DNA of 64,000 nt from Gammaproteobacteria bacterium (GTDB lineage Bacteria; Pseudomonadota; Gammaproteobacteria; Xanthomonadales; SZUA-36). The notes beneath the pieces are model-generated. The model saw only the letters and a program-made list of their open reading frames with translations, was not told the DNA's origin and made no database searches. This document shows positions 30,500 through 39,443 of this stretch, piece by piece. The stretch is from contig JAUHYP010000005.1 in the NCBI GenBank assembly GCA_030426265.1, forward strand, positions 86,722-150,721. The letters are read 5' to 3'. The translations under genes and the position numbers were made by a program. Numbering within the stretch: position 1 is the stretch's first letter; each line of letters starts with the position of its first letter.

Positions 30500-32292
30500 A
30501 CGATTTCGTCCTCAAGATCGGCACGGTGAACGGCACCGGCTCGGCCAGCGCGAACGGCCTGCTGATGAAAGCCCTGTTCCGCATGGGCGTGCCGGTCACG
30601 GGCAAGAACCTGTTCCCCTCCAACATCCAGGGCCTGCCCACCTGGTACGAGATCCGCGCCAACCGCGACGGCTACATGGCGCGCGAGGGGCGCGTGGACG
30701 TCATGGTGGCGATGAACGCGCAGACCTATGGCAAGGACCTCGCCGAGGTCACGCCGGGCGGCTTCTTCATCTACGACTCGACCTGGCCGCGTGAGAAGAC
30801 GCTCTCGCGCGACGACGTCACCGTGCTGGGCGTGCCGCTGGCCAAGCTCTGCAACGAGCACTTCTCCGTGGCGCGCGTACGCATCCTGATGAAGAACATC
30901 GCCTACGTCGGCGTGCTCTGCGCCCTGCTGGACATCGACCGGGCCATCGTCAAACAGCTGCTGGAAGAGACCTTCGCCGCCAAGCCGAAACTGGTGGACA
31001 GCAATCTCGAGGCCATCAACCTGGGCTGGGACTACGCGCAGGCGAACTTCACCTGCCCCCTTCCCGTGCGCGCCGAGGCCATGGGCGACAACTCGAAGCA
31101 CATTCTCATCGACGGCAACTCCGCCGCCGCCCTGGGCTGCGTGTTCGCCGGGGCCACGGTGGGCGCCTGGTACCCGATCACGCCCTCGACCTCGCTGATG
31201 GACGGCTTCCAGGGGTACTGCGAGAAGTTCCGCAAGGACCCCGACACCGGTGAGAACCGTTTCTGCATCGTCCAGGCCGAGGACGAACTGGCCGCCGCCG
31301 GCATGGTGCTGGGCGCCAACTGGGTGGGCGCGCGCGCCTTCACCCCGACCTCCGGGCCCGGTATTTCGTTGATGAGCGAATTCATCGGCTTCGCCTACTA
31401 CGCGGAAATTCCGTCGGTGTTCTTCGACGTGCAGCGCGTGGGGCCGTCCACCGGCATGCCCACGCGAACCCAGCAGTGCGACGTGTTGCTTTGCGCCTAC
31501 GCCTCGCACGGTGACACGCGCCATCCGCTGCTGCTGCCCGCCGACCCGCGCGAGTGTTTCGAGTTCGCGGTGGCGGCCTTCGATCTCGCCGACCGCCTGC
31601 AGACGCCGGTGTTCGTCCTCTCGGACCTGGACATCGGCATGAACGACTGGATGATTCCCGAGCTCGAGTGGGACGACCGCTACCGGCCGGACCGCGGCAA
31701 GCTGGTCGGCCCGAAAGAGCTGGCGGACATGGAAAAATTCTTCCGCTACCTGGACCGCGACGGCGACGGCATCGCCGCGCGTACCTTGCCGGGACAGGAC
31801 GCCAAGGGCGCCTACTTCGTGCGTGGTTCGGGACACAACCGCTACGGCGGTTACACCGAGGATTCGGCCGAGTACCAGGACGTGGTCGACCGCCTGATGG
31901 TGAAGTGGCGCACGGCTGCCGGCCTGGTGCCCGCCGCGAAGCTGCGGCCGGCCGACCAGCCCACGCGTGTCGGCATCATCGCCTACGGATCATCGGATGG
32001 CGCGGTGAACGAGGCCCTGGACCGGCTCAACGAGGAGGGCCTGGGCCTGGACTACCTGCGCATCCGGGCGTTCCCCTTCGGTGAGGAAGTGCGCGCCTTC
32101 CTGGACAGCCACGACACGGTGTTCGTGGTGGAACAGAACCGCGACGCGCAGCTGCGCAGCCTTCTGCTGGTCGAGCTGGGCGCGTCCAACGAACAGCTCG
32201 TTCCTCTGCTGCACTACAACGGCATGCCCATTCCCAGCCGCTGCGTCGAGGACGCGGTGCGCGCCCACCTGGACGAGGAGGTCGCGGCATGA
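30457..32292 (+). CDS. 2-oxoacid:acceptor oxidoreductase, fused gamma-alpha subunit
   Basis: This is the KorA/PorA-type subunit of a CoA-dependent, thiamine-diphosphate 2-oxoacid:ferredoxin oxidoreductase. The ATG at 30457 gives 611 residues. The N-terminal about 190 residues are a gamma domain (KIGTVNGTGSASANGLLMKA), followed by the pyrimidine-binding alpha domain with GAWYPITPSTSLMDGFQGY and FTPTSGPGISLMSEFIGFAY, and the C-terminal transketolase-like domain. The acid (pyruvate, 2-oxoglutarate or branched-chain) cannot be told from sequence alone. It overlaps upstream by 43 bp and downstream by 4 bp. Confidence 0.9.
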   Translation: MPDQPSASATQSRINDFVLKIGTVNGTGSASANGLLMKALFRMGVPVTGKNLFPSNIQGLPTWYEIRANRDGYMAREGRVDVMVAMNAQTYGKDLAEVTPGGFFIYDSTWPREKTLSRDDVTVLGVPLAKLCNEHFSVARVRILMKNIAYVGVLCALLDIDRAIVKQLLEETFAAKPKLVDSNLEAINLGWDYAQANFTCPLPVRAEAMGDNSKHILIDGNSAAALGCVFAGATVGAWYPITPSTSLMDGFQGYCEKFRKDPDTGENRFCIVQAEDELAAAGMVLGANWVGARAFTPTSGPGISLMSEFIGFAYYAEIPSVFFDVQRVGPSTGMPTRTQQCDVLLCAYASHGDTRHPLLLPADPRECFEFAVAAFDLADRLQTPVFVLSDLDIGMNDWMIPELEWDDRYRPDRGKLVGPKELADMEKFFRYLDRDGDGIAARTLPGQDAKGAYFVRGSGHNRYGGYTEDSAEYQDVVDRLMVKWRTAAGLVPAAKLRPADQPTRVGIIAYGSSDGAVNEALDRLNEEGLGLDYLRIRAFPFGEEVRAFLDSHDTVFVVEQNRDAQLRSLLLVELGASNEQLVPLLHYNGMPIPSRCVEDAVRAHLDEEVAA

Positions 32293-33344
32293 CCTACATT
32301 CCCAAGCCCCGCATCGACCTGCCCACCGACCGGATCAACGCCATCGGCCTGCGCCAGCGCGACTACGAGGGCGTGTTGTCCACGCTCTGCGCCGGTTGCG
32401 GTCACGATTCGATCACCGCCGCCATCGTGCAGGCCTTCTGGGAGCTCGCCATCGAGCCGCACCAGGTGGCCAAGCTTTCCGGCATCGGCTGTTCGTCCAA
32501 GACCCCGGCCTACTTCATCTCCGGGGCGCACGGTTTCAACTCCGTGCACGGGCGCATGCCCTCCGTGGCCACCGGCGCCCTGGCGGGCAACCGCGACCTG
32601 ACCTGTATCGCGGTCAGCGGCGATGGCGACTCGTTGTCCATCGGCTTCGGGCAGTTCGGCCACGTGGTACGCCGCAACCTGAACATGCTCTACATCATCG
32701 AGAACAACGGGGTCTACGGCCTGACCAAGGGCCAGTTCTCGGCTTCCGCCGATCCCGGCAGCAAGGCCAAGAAAGGCCAGGTGAACCAGATGCAGGCCAT
32801 CGACCCGGTGGCCACGGCCATCGCCCTGGGCGGCAGCTTCGCGGCGCGCGGCTTCTCCGGTGACCGCGACCAGCTGGTGCCGCTGATCAAGGCCGGCGTG
32901 CGCCACCGCGGTTGCGCCGTCATCGACGTGGTTTCTCCCTGCGTGACCTTCAACGATCACGAGGGCTCGACCAAGAGTTACGCCTACACGCGCAAGATGT
33001 CGCACAAGGCGGTCGAGGCGGACCTCGTGCCACCGGCCGAGGAAATCACCGTCTCCTACGCCGATGGCGACGCCGTTCGGGTGCGCCTGCACGACGGCTC
33101 CACCGTGCTGCTGCGCAAGAACGACCCGGCTTACGACCCCACCGACCGCAGCACGGCCCTGCAGTACCTGGAAAAGCACCGCGCCCGTGGCGAGGTGGTG
33201 ACCGGGCTGATGTTTCTGGACGAGACCCTGCCCGAGATGCACGACGTCTTCGGCACCACCAGCGCGCCGCTGGCCGAGACCGGCTACGAGGCCCTGGTTC
33301 CCGGCAAGGAAGCCCTGGCGAAGCTGCAGAAAAAGATGCGCTGA
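32289..33344 (+). CDS. 2-oxoacid:acceptor oxidoreductase, beta subunit (ThDP-binding)
   Basis: The beta subunit binds thiamine diphosphate. The product has 351 residues. CAGCGHDS and the later Cys in GIGCSSKT are cluster-ligand candidates. The ThDP-Mg motif is AVSGDGDSLSIGFGQF followed by NNGVYGLTKGQ. It overlaps the alpha gene by ATGA. Immediately downstream is a TPP riboswitch controlling a TonB receptor, so a thiamine-diphosphate enzyme sits next to a likely thiamine uptake gene. Confidence 0.92.
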   Translation: MTYIPKPRIDLPTDRINAIGLRQRDYEGVLSTLCAGCGHDSITAAIVQAFWELAIEPHQVAKLSGIGCSSKTPAYFISGAHGFNSVHGRMPSVATGALAGNRDLTCIAVSGDGDSLSIGFGQFGHVVRRNLNMLYIIENNGVYGLTKGQFSASADPGSKAKKGQVNQMQAIDPVATAIALGGSFAARGFSGDRDQLVPLIKAGVRHRGCAVIDVVSPCVTFNDHEGSTKSYAYTRKMSHKAVEADLVPPAEEITVSYADGDAVRVRLHDGSTVLLRKNDPAYDPTDRSTALQYLEKHRARGEVVTGLMFLDETLPEMHDVFGTTSAPLAETGYEALVPGKEALAKLQKKMR

Positions 33345-33417
33345 CGGGCCGATCCGCCCTGCCCTTGAAGCGCTCGACCCGGCGGAGCTGACGCTCTGCC
33401 CCACCACAAGCATCCGC

Positions 33418-33423
33418 TATAAT
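33418..33423 (+). promoter_or_regulatory. Consensus -10 element before the TPP riboswitch
   Basis: TATAAT matches the -10 consensus exactly and lies 9 bp before the riboswitch, so the transcript would begin at or near the aptamer's 5' end. No good -35 is visible at 16-18 bp spacing. Confidence 0.6.
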
Positions 33424-33431
33424 GACGCCTG

Positions 33432-33531
33432 ATCCTGGGGTGGCCCCAGGCGCGAACCCCGCGCCGCCGGCCTGAGACGCGCAAGCGAACCCATTGAACC
33501 TGATCCGGCTAGTACCGGCGTAGGGACGGAT
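33432..33531 (+). ncRNA. TPP riboswitch (THI element)
   Basis: The conserved core is clear: CTGAGA at 33472-33477, then ACCC, GAACCTGATCCGG, TAGTACCGGCGTAGGGA. ATCC (33432-33435) can pair with GGAT (33528-33531) as P1, and the GGGGTGG near the 5' side fits P2. The P3 arm is the GC-rich GGCGCG/CGCGCC region. It senses thiamine pyrophosphate and, by position, controls the TonB receptor that follows. Confidence 0.93.
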
Positions 33532-33566
33532 GCTTCAACGCAAACGCCAATCCCCCGCTCGAACCC

Positions 33567-33595
33567 CGGACTCCCTGGCATGACATGGAGTTCCG
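33567..33595 (+). promoter_or_regulatory. Hairpin that could hide the ribosome-binding site
   Basis: CGGACTCC (33567-33574) can pair with GGAGTTCCG (33587-33595) with one bulged base. The second strand contains the Shine-Dalgarno GGAG (33587-33590) of the gene starting at 33596. This is a plausible translational expression platform for the riboswitch. No U-tract terminator is present in the leader. Confidence 0.55.
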
Positions 33596-35878
33596 ATGAC
33601 CGCACGAATCAAGAACGCACAGGCCGCGAGTCCGTGCAAAGCCCCGACGACCGATTGCCGCCCTGCCGGCCCACGAAACGATCGGACCGACACGAACCAC
33701 GCCAGGGCCCTCGCGGGTCGATGGGCCCTTGCTTCGGCCCTGTCCCTCGCCCTGTCAGTCACCGCGACCGCTGACGAGGCCGTGCTCGAGGAGGTGATCG
33801 TCACCGCCGAGTTCCGGCCCCTGTCGGTCCTGGACGTGGCCTCCAGCGTGACCGTCTTCGACGAGCGCGCCATCGAGGAGCGCACCGCGACCCACCTCGA
33901 GCAGATGCTGAACCTGGCGCCGAACGTGAACTTCGCCGCCGGCGCCTCGCGGGGGCGCTTCTTCCAGGTGCGCGGCATCGGCGAGCGCAGCCAGTTCGTC
34001 GAACCGGTCAACCCGTCCGTGGGCCTGGTGATGGACGGCATGGACTTCACCGGCATCGGCGGCGTGGCCACCACGCTGGACCTGCGCCAGGTGGAAATCC
34101 TCCGCGGCCCCCAGGGAACGCTGTTCGGCGCGAATGCGCTGGGCGGCATGATCCACCTCGTTTCCAATGGACCCTCGGACGACTTCGATGCGCGCGTGGA
34201 CGCCATCGCCGGCAACCACGACACCTGGAGCCTGGCGGCCGCGGCCGGCGGCCCGGCCGGGGAGCGGCTGGGCTGGCGCGTGGCCGTTCAGTCCAATCAG
34301 TCCGACGGGTGGATCGACAACCTCTATGACGGCCGCCCCACCAGCGACATCGACGAACAGAGCGCCCGCGTCCGGCTGGACTGGGCGGTCAGCGATCGGT
34401 TCGACCTGGACCTGACCGTCTACCTCGCCGACATCGACAACGGCTACGACGCCTTCTCGCTCGACAACAACCGCGAGACCCTGTCGGACGAACCGGGCGA
34501 GGACGCCCTGGACGTCGCCGCCGGCGCCCTGCGCGGCACCTGGGCCCTGGCGGGCGACCTGCGCCTCGAAGCGCTGCTCAGCGCCGTGGATTCCGACGCC
34601 AGTTACCGCTACGACGAGGACTGGAGCAACCCGGGCATCTGCGACGGCACGCCCTGTGACTCGGACCTCTGGGGCTTCGACTGGTGGTATGCCTCGGTGG
34701 ATGCCTACACCCGCGCAAACAACAATACGACGGCCGACGTCCGGCTGCTGTCCGGCGACGACGGATCGGCCCGTTGGGTGGGTGGCCTGTACTACCGCGA
34801 CCAGGAACAGACCCTTCTGCGCCAGTACACCTACGCCGCCGGCGACTTCGCCAGCCGCTACGACACCGAGAACCTGGCGGTCTACGGTCAGCTCGACCTG
34901 CCGCTCGGCGAGCGCTGGACCCTGGTCAGCGGTCTGCGCTGGGAGCGCCGCGACTGGCGCTACGGCGACAACGCGCCCGTACCGAACGACGGTGACGGCG
35001 AAGAAGACGACTGGGGTGGTCGCCTGGCGCTGGAATACCGCACGGACGGCGGCCTGCTGGCCTACGGCTTGGTCAGCCGCGGCTACAAGCCCGGCGGTTA
35101 CAACTCGGCCCTCGCAGCGCAGCTCGCCGACCTCGAGGCCCAGGGCATCGTGCTGCCGGACGGCAGCCTGGTGTTCGACGGCGAATCGCTGTGGAACTAC
35201 GAACTGGGTCTGAAGGGTGCCTTCCTCGACGGCGCGTTGCTGCTCTCCGCCGCCGTGTTCCACCAGGAGCGTGACGACGTGCAGGTCAGCCAGTCCATCG
35301 TGATCACCTCGGAGCCGGGCTCGGACGCTTGCCCCTGCGAATTCATCGACAGCCTGCAGAACGCGGCCGGCGGAATGAACCAGGGCCTGGAACTGGAGGC
35401 GGACTGGCAGCTGAGCGATCGCTGGCGCCTGTTCGGCAGCCTGGGTCTGCTGGACGCGGAGTACCGGGACTACCTGAGCTACGCCCACGACGAGGCCGAC
35501 CTGGACAACGGCGTTCCCTACGACCTGTCCGGCCGCGACCAGGCCCACGCCCCCAACTGGCAGTGGGTGCTGGGCACTCAGTGGGACCTGGCCGAGCAGT
35601 GGTCGCTGATCGCCGATCTCGAGGGCAAGGACGCGTTCTATGCTTCCGCCAACCACGAGGAGCGCACGGAAGACTACACCCTGCTGAACCTGCGCCTGGC
35701 CTGGTCCTCGGGCCCGTGGACCGTGGCGCTCTGGGGCCGCAACCTCACCGACGAGGACGTGCAGACGCGCGGCTTTGGCGGCTTCGGCAACGACCCCCGG
35801 AATTTCTACGAGACCGATGCCTACTGGCAGTACGGCGAACCGCGGGTGTACGGGGTCAGCCTGGCCTGGAGCCACTGA
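33596..35878 (+). CDS. TonB-dependent outer-membrane receptor, probably for thiamine
   Basis: The 760-residue receptor begins with an unusually long polar stretch before a signal peptide (hydrophobic core about residues 43-57). A TonB box candidate EEVIVTAEF and plug domain follow (SVTVFDERAIEERTATHLEQ; VEILRGPQGTLFGANALGG). The barrel has the family segment GLLAYGLVSRGYKPGGYNSA. The start has GGAG 5 bp upstream. Its leader carries a TPP riboswitch, so the likely cargo is thiamine or a derivative. Cargo is inferred from regulation, not from the sequence of the receptor. Confidence 0.9.
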   Translation: MTARIKNAQAASPCKAPTTDCRPAGPRNDRTDTNHARALAGRWALASALSLALSVTATADEAVLEEVIVTAEFRPLSVLDVASSVTVFDERAIEERTATHLEQMLNLAPNVNFAAGASRGRFFQVRGIGERSQFVEPVNPSVGLVMDGMDFTGIGGVATTLDLRQVEILRGPQGTLFGANALGGMIHLVSNGPSDDFDARVDAIAGNHDTWSLAAAAGGPAGERLGWRVAVQSNQSDGWIDNLYDGRPTSDIDEQSARVRLDWAVSDRFDLDLTVYLADIDNGYDAFSLDNNRETLSDEPGEDALDVAAGALRGTWALAGDLRLEALLSAVDSDASYRYDEDWSNPGICDGTPCDSDLWGFDWWYASVDAYTRANNNTTADVRLLSGDDGSARWVGGLYYRDQEQTLLRQYTYAAGDFASRYDTENLAVYGQLDLPLGERWTLVSGLRWERRDWRYGDNAPVPNDGDGEEDDWGGRLALEYRTDGGLLAYGLVSRGYKPGGYNSALAAQLADLEAQGIVLPDGSLVFDGESLWNYELGLKGAFLDGALLLSAAVFHQERDDVQVSQSIVITSEPGSDACPCEFIDSLQNAAGGMNQGLELEADWQLSDRWRLFGSLGLLDAEYRDYLSYAHDEADLDNGVPYDLSGRDQAHAPNWQWVLGTQWDLAEQWSLIADLEGKDAFYASANHEERTEDYTLLNLRLAWSSGPWTVALWGRNLTDEDVQTRGFGGFGNDPRNFYETDAYWQYGEPRVYGVSLAWSH

Positions 35879-35917
35879 GCGGGAATCCGTGTCCCTCCGC
35901 GAGTGAGCCGGATGTGA

Positions 35918-38900
35918 TTACGAGGGTGGCGCCGAGGCCCTGGCGCCGGCGCGCAGTTCCTCGCGCAGCCCTTCGCAGGGTTTGGTCGAACCCCTGATCC
36001 GGTCCCACAGGCCCTTGGCCACGATGGACAGGCCGGCGGTCGCCCAGGCGGCGCCGCCGTAGATCAGCGTGCCGGTCGGGTCCACCTCGGGCCGCGGTTC
36101 GGCCATGGTGCCGCGAATGCGCACGAAGGGGTTCACCAGCTCGGCGAAGTTCAGGCCCAGCAGCTTGGTCGGCGTGGTCTGGAACCCGAGGTCCAGGGTT
36201 TCGTTGGCCAGGTTCACCGTGCCACTGCCCAGGATCAGGACGCGGTCCGTGCTCAGCGCGATGATGGGCTCGGTGGTCAAGAGGCCATTGTTCGCCTTCA
36301 GGCGCGTGGCAAAACACCTGAGCTCGGTCGGCCGGTCCAGGGAGTAGCCGGGAATCAGCACCGTCACCAGTTGCTGCAGCAGGCCGAGGTTCAGGGCGCC
36401 AAGGCCCCGCCCGGGCAGAGTTCCTTCCGAGGACACGATCTGCACGTCACCGCTCAGGCTGGCGGCCAGGCCGCGCAGGTCGGCGCCCTTCGCCCGCAGC
36501 CCGGCGTGGGCGTCGATTCGTGGCAGGCTGGCCGGGTCCGCGTTACGCCAGGACTCGCGAACCGGCACCAGGCCCAGGGTCTGGAATTCCAGGCGCATTT
36601 CCGCCTGGCCCCCACCCGTGGGAGACAGGCTCGCCGTGGCGGTCAGGTCACCCGCCAGGCCTCGCGTGTGATATCGGTCCACGATCAGGGCCCCATTCTC
36701 GAGGCGGCCGTCGACCTCCACGTCGGTCATGATGCGACGGTGTGTCTCGATCTCACCGACCTCGATCTTGAGGTCGGCGTCCAGCGCGGCCAGGACGTCC
36801 AGTGGCAGGGGCACATCGGGGATCAGCCGGCCATCACCGCTGTTGGAGGCGGGGGACTGCGCCGGGTCCGGCGCCGGCGCCGGCAGCCAGGGGCGCAGGT
36901 CGACGCGCTTCGAGGCCAGATCCAGCGTCAGCCGGGGCACCTCGCCGGCGCGGTCCCAGCGCAGGTTTCCGTCCACTTCCGATTCGCCCGCCACCAGGCG
37001 CATGCCGTCGAGCCACAGGTCGGTGGTGCCGCCGGCCAGGTGCAGGTCCAGGGACACCGGTTCGTGGGGCAGGTCATAACCGTCCCAGCGGCCGAGCGCG
37101 CCGACGTCCGGTGAGCGCAGGGTCAGTTCGAGGTCGGTGTCCGAAAAGTCGGGCAGGCGGTCGACGGTGCCGGACAGCTGCAACCGTGTCTCGTGCACCT
37201 CCAGCCAGGAGGGTTCGAAGCGCCAGGCGCCGCCGGACACGCCACCGTCGAGCGACAGCTCGAAGGGATTGGCGGCGAGTTCGAAGCCGGCCAGCTGTTC
37301 CGCGACCCGGGACAGGTCCGGGCCGCGCACCAGGAGGCGGAAGCTGCCCTCGTCCCCTTCGATGGGCCACGGCATGTCGATGTTTCCCACGGCGGTGACC
37401 TCGCCCAGCCGGGCATCCAGCGCGCCCAACTCCAATCGGTCGGCCTTGCGCGCCGCTTGCAGGCTCAGCGTCCAGTCCTTGTCAGGGACGACCGGGGGCG
37501 TGAGGTCACCCAGCAACGAGTCCAGGCTGGTGCCTTGCGCCTCCAGGTCGAGGGACAGGCCCACCAGTTCCTCGTTGAACGGAATCCGGGCGTCGGCTTT
37601 CAGGCGGGTGTGGCCGACCGTGCCCTCCAGGCCGGTGAACCGCAGGCCGACGTCGTCGGGCGCCACGGTGGACGACAGGTCGAAGGCGCCGGAGGCCATC
37701 GGCCACTCCAGCCCGCGTTGGTCCAGGCTGTTGGCGAGGTCCGCGCCGCTCACTCGGATCTCGAGCCGGGTGGCCGGACCCAGGGGCTCGAAACCGACCT
37801 CGCCGCTGGCCTCCAGCGTGGCCGCCATGACGCCCTCGAGGCGCGTGTCGGTCAGGCGGACACGGTCTTCGCCGATGGAAATCACGCTTTCCAGCGACAG
37901 CGGCGCTTCGGCGAAACCCGGCGCGCCCAGGGCTTCGAGCGCTCGCCCTCCGTTGTCGCTGTCGAGTCGCACCGTGGCCTCGCTGCCGGCGTAGCGTTCC
38001 TCTTCGCTGATCCTGCCGGCCAGTTCGAGCCTGCCGAGTTGCGTGGTCACGGTGGCTTTCAGCCGGTCGAAGTCGTCGAGCACCGGCTCCAGGTCCAGGT
38101 GGAGCGCGAAGGGGCCTTCGGCCACGCCCGGCAGGTCGAGCAGGGCGCGAAAGGCCGCCATGTCCGGCCCCCGTACGTCCAGGGTGATGCGGCTGTCCTG
38201 CAGCCCCGGAAACCGGGTGATGCCGGCCTCCAGGCTCAGCGCCGTTTCGCCGATGTTCAGCAGGATGTCTTCGGCATCGAGTCGGGACCCCTCGCGGCGC
38301 AGCCGCCCCTTGATGTCGAAGGGTTCCCGCGGTGCATCGGACAGGCCGAACAGGCGCAGCGGCCCGCCGAGGTCCGGGCCGCTGCCCTCGATCGCCAGGT
38401 CGAAACGCTCCGCGGAACGCAGGCCGTCCGCGGTGCCGTCCAGCGCGATTTCGAGCGCGCCGATGCGGCCGGCCAGGGACACGGTCCAGTCCTCGTCCCG
38501 GGAACCGCTTTGAAGGTTCAGCCGGTAGGCGCCGGCCTTGTCGGGCGCCAGGCCCAGCATGCGTTCCACGTCGCGGATGTCCGGGCCGGACACCGTCAGG
38601 TCCAGTTCGGGCCGGTTGGGCGCGGTGAGACGGTCGATGGTTCCCTGGCCCTCGAGCGCCAGCGTCCCGAACCGGCCCTGCCCGTCGAAACCGATCTGCC
38701 CGCCCGTCACCAGGGACTGGAACGGTCCGACCTGGCCGGAGTAGCGCGCGGCCTGGTCGTTCACGGCCCCGGCCAGGTCCAGCTGGATCCAGTCCTCCGC
38801 ATCCCGGGCCAGGTCCAGGGATTCGACCTCGATGCGGATCGGCGCCGTGCGGTCCGGGTCCTCCCAGGTGACCGTTCCGGTTTCGAGGCGGCCCCGGTGA

Positions 38901-39352
38901 ACCACCAACGGGACGCCAGGCGCGTCATCCTCACCGTCCTCGGAGGGCTCGCCGAACTGATAATTGCCGCGTCCCTGTTCATCCTGGCGCAGGTCCGCGT
39001 GAGCGCCGCTGATGTCGGCGTCGAACACCTGGATGGGCCCATCGTCCCACAGCGACGAGAGGTCCAGCGTGAGCGCAAACCGTTCGACTGACAGCACCCG
39101 CCTGTCGCCGGGCCAGCCGGGGTTGTCCAGGGTCAGCCCGCTGCCGGAGACCGAGAGCTCCGGACCCAGCAGGATGGAGAGCTGCGCAAAGCGAAGGTCC
39201 GCGCCCGTGCGGGCCAGCACCTGCGATTGAAGGGTGTCCTTGAAACGCCCCAGGTCGGTGTTCCACAGCCAGGCCATGAGACCGCCCGCCAGCAGGAGCA
39301 GGACGAGGGCCAGGCCGAGCAGGAGCCGTTTCCAGGACATCATTTGAAGCAT
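35918..39352 (-). CDS. AsmA-family inner-membrane anchored protein
   Basis: AsmA-like proteins are long periplasmic bridges implicated in lipid movement to the outer membrane. From the ATG at 39352 the product has 1144 residues; starts at 39343 or 39340 are equally possible and a longer frame upstream has no signal. One N-terminal membrane segment (LLLGLALVLLLLAGGLMAWL) is followed by repeated beta-rich units (for example LSVSGSGLTLDNPGW). The conserved AsmA C-terminal region includes GTLPGRGLGALNLGLLQQLV and LNFAELVNPFVRIRGT. It is convergent with the TonB receptor and divergent from asnB. Confidence 0.86.
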   Translation of the reverse strand: MLQMMSWKRLLLGLALVLLLLAGGLMAWLWNTDLGRFKDTLQSQVLARTGADLRFAQLSILLGPELSVSGSGLTLDNPGWPGDRRVLSVERFALTLDLSSLWDDGPIQVFDADISGAHADLRQDEQGRGNYQFGEPSEDGEDDAPGVPLVVHRGRLETGTVTWEDPDRTAPIRIEVESLDLARDAEDWIQLDLAGAVNDQAARYSGQVGPFQSLVTGGQIGFDGQGRFGTLALEGQGTIDRLTAPNRPELDLTVSGPDIRDVERMLGLAPDKAGAYRLNLQSGSRDEDWTVSLAGRIGALEIALDGTADGLRSAERFDLAIEGSGPDLGGPLRLFGLSDAPREPFDIKGRLRREGSRLDAEDILLNIGETALSLEAGITRFPGLQDSRITLDVRGPDMAAFRALLDLPGVAEGPFALHLDLEPVLDDFDRLKATVTTQLGRLELAGRISEEERYAGSEATVRLDSDNGGRALEALGAPGFAEAPLSLESVISIGEDRVRLTDTRLEGVMAATLEASGEVGFEPLGPATRLEIRVSGADLANSLDQRGLEWPMASGAFDLSSTVAPDDVGLRFTGLEGTVGHTRLKADARIPFNEELVGLSLDLEAQGTSLDSLLGDLTPPVVPDKDWTLSLQAARKADRLELGALDARLGEVTAVGNIDMPWPIEGDEGSFRLLVRGPDLSRVAEQLAGFELAANPFELSLDGGVSGGAWRFEPSWLEVHETRLQLSGTVDRLPDFSDTDLELTLRSPDVGALGRWDGYDLPHEPVSLDLHLAGGTTDLWLDGMRLVAGESEVDGNLRWDRAGEVPRLTLDLASKRVDLRPWLPAPAPDPAQSPASNSGDGRLIPDVPLPLDVLAALDADLKIEVGEIETHRRIMTDVEVDGRLENGALIVDRYHTRGLAGDLTATASLSPTGGGQAEMRLEFQTLGLVPVRESWRNADPASLPRIDAHAGLRAKGADLRGLAASLSGDVQIVSSEGTLPGRGLGALNLGLLQQLVTVLIPGYSLDRPTELRCFATRLKANNGLLTTEPIIALSTDRVLILGSGTVNLANETLDLGFQTTPTKLLGLNFAELVNPFVRIRGTMAEPRPEVDPTGTLIYGGAAWATAGLSIVAKGLWDRIRGSTKPCEGLREELRAGARASAPPS

Positions 39353-39443
39353 AGGCCAATTCCGCCCCGGGTCGGGTGGTGCAAAGCCCCTGCAATGCTG
39401 GTTATGATGCAAGCTTGGCTTTTTGAGATGTGAGTGTTGTTTC

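Noticed and set aside
33408..33535. AAGCATCCG and CGGATGCTT as an extended riboswitch P1 stem
   Set aside because: The 9-bp match is perfect, but the left arm lies upstream of the TATAAT -10 element and would not be in the transcript.
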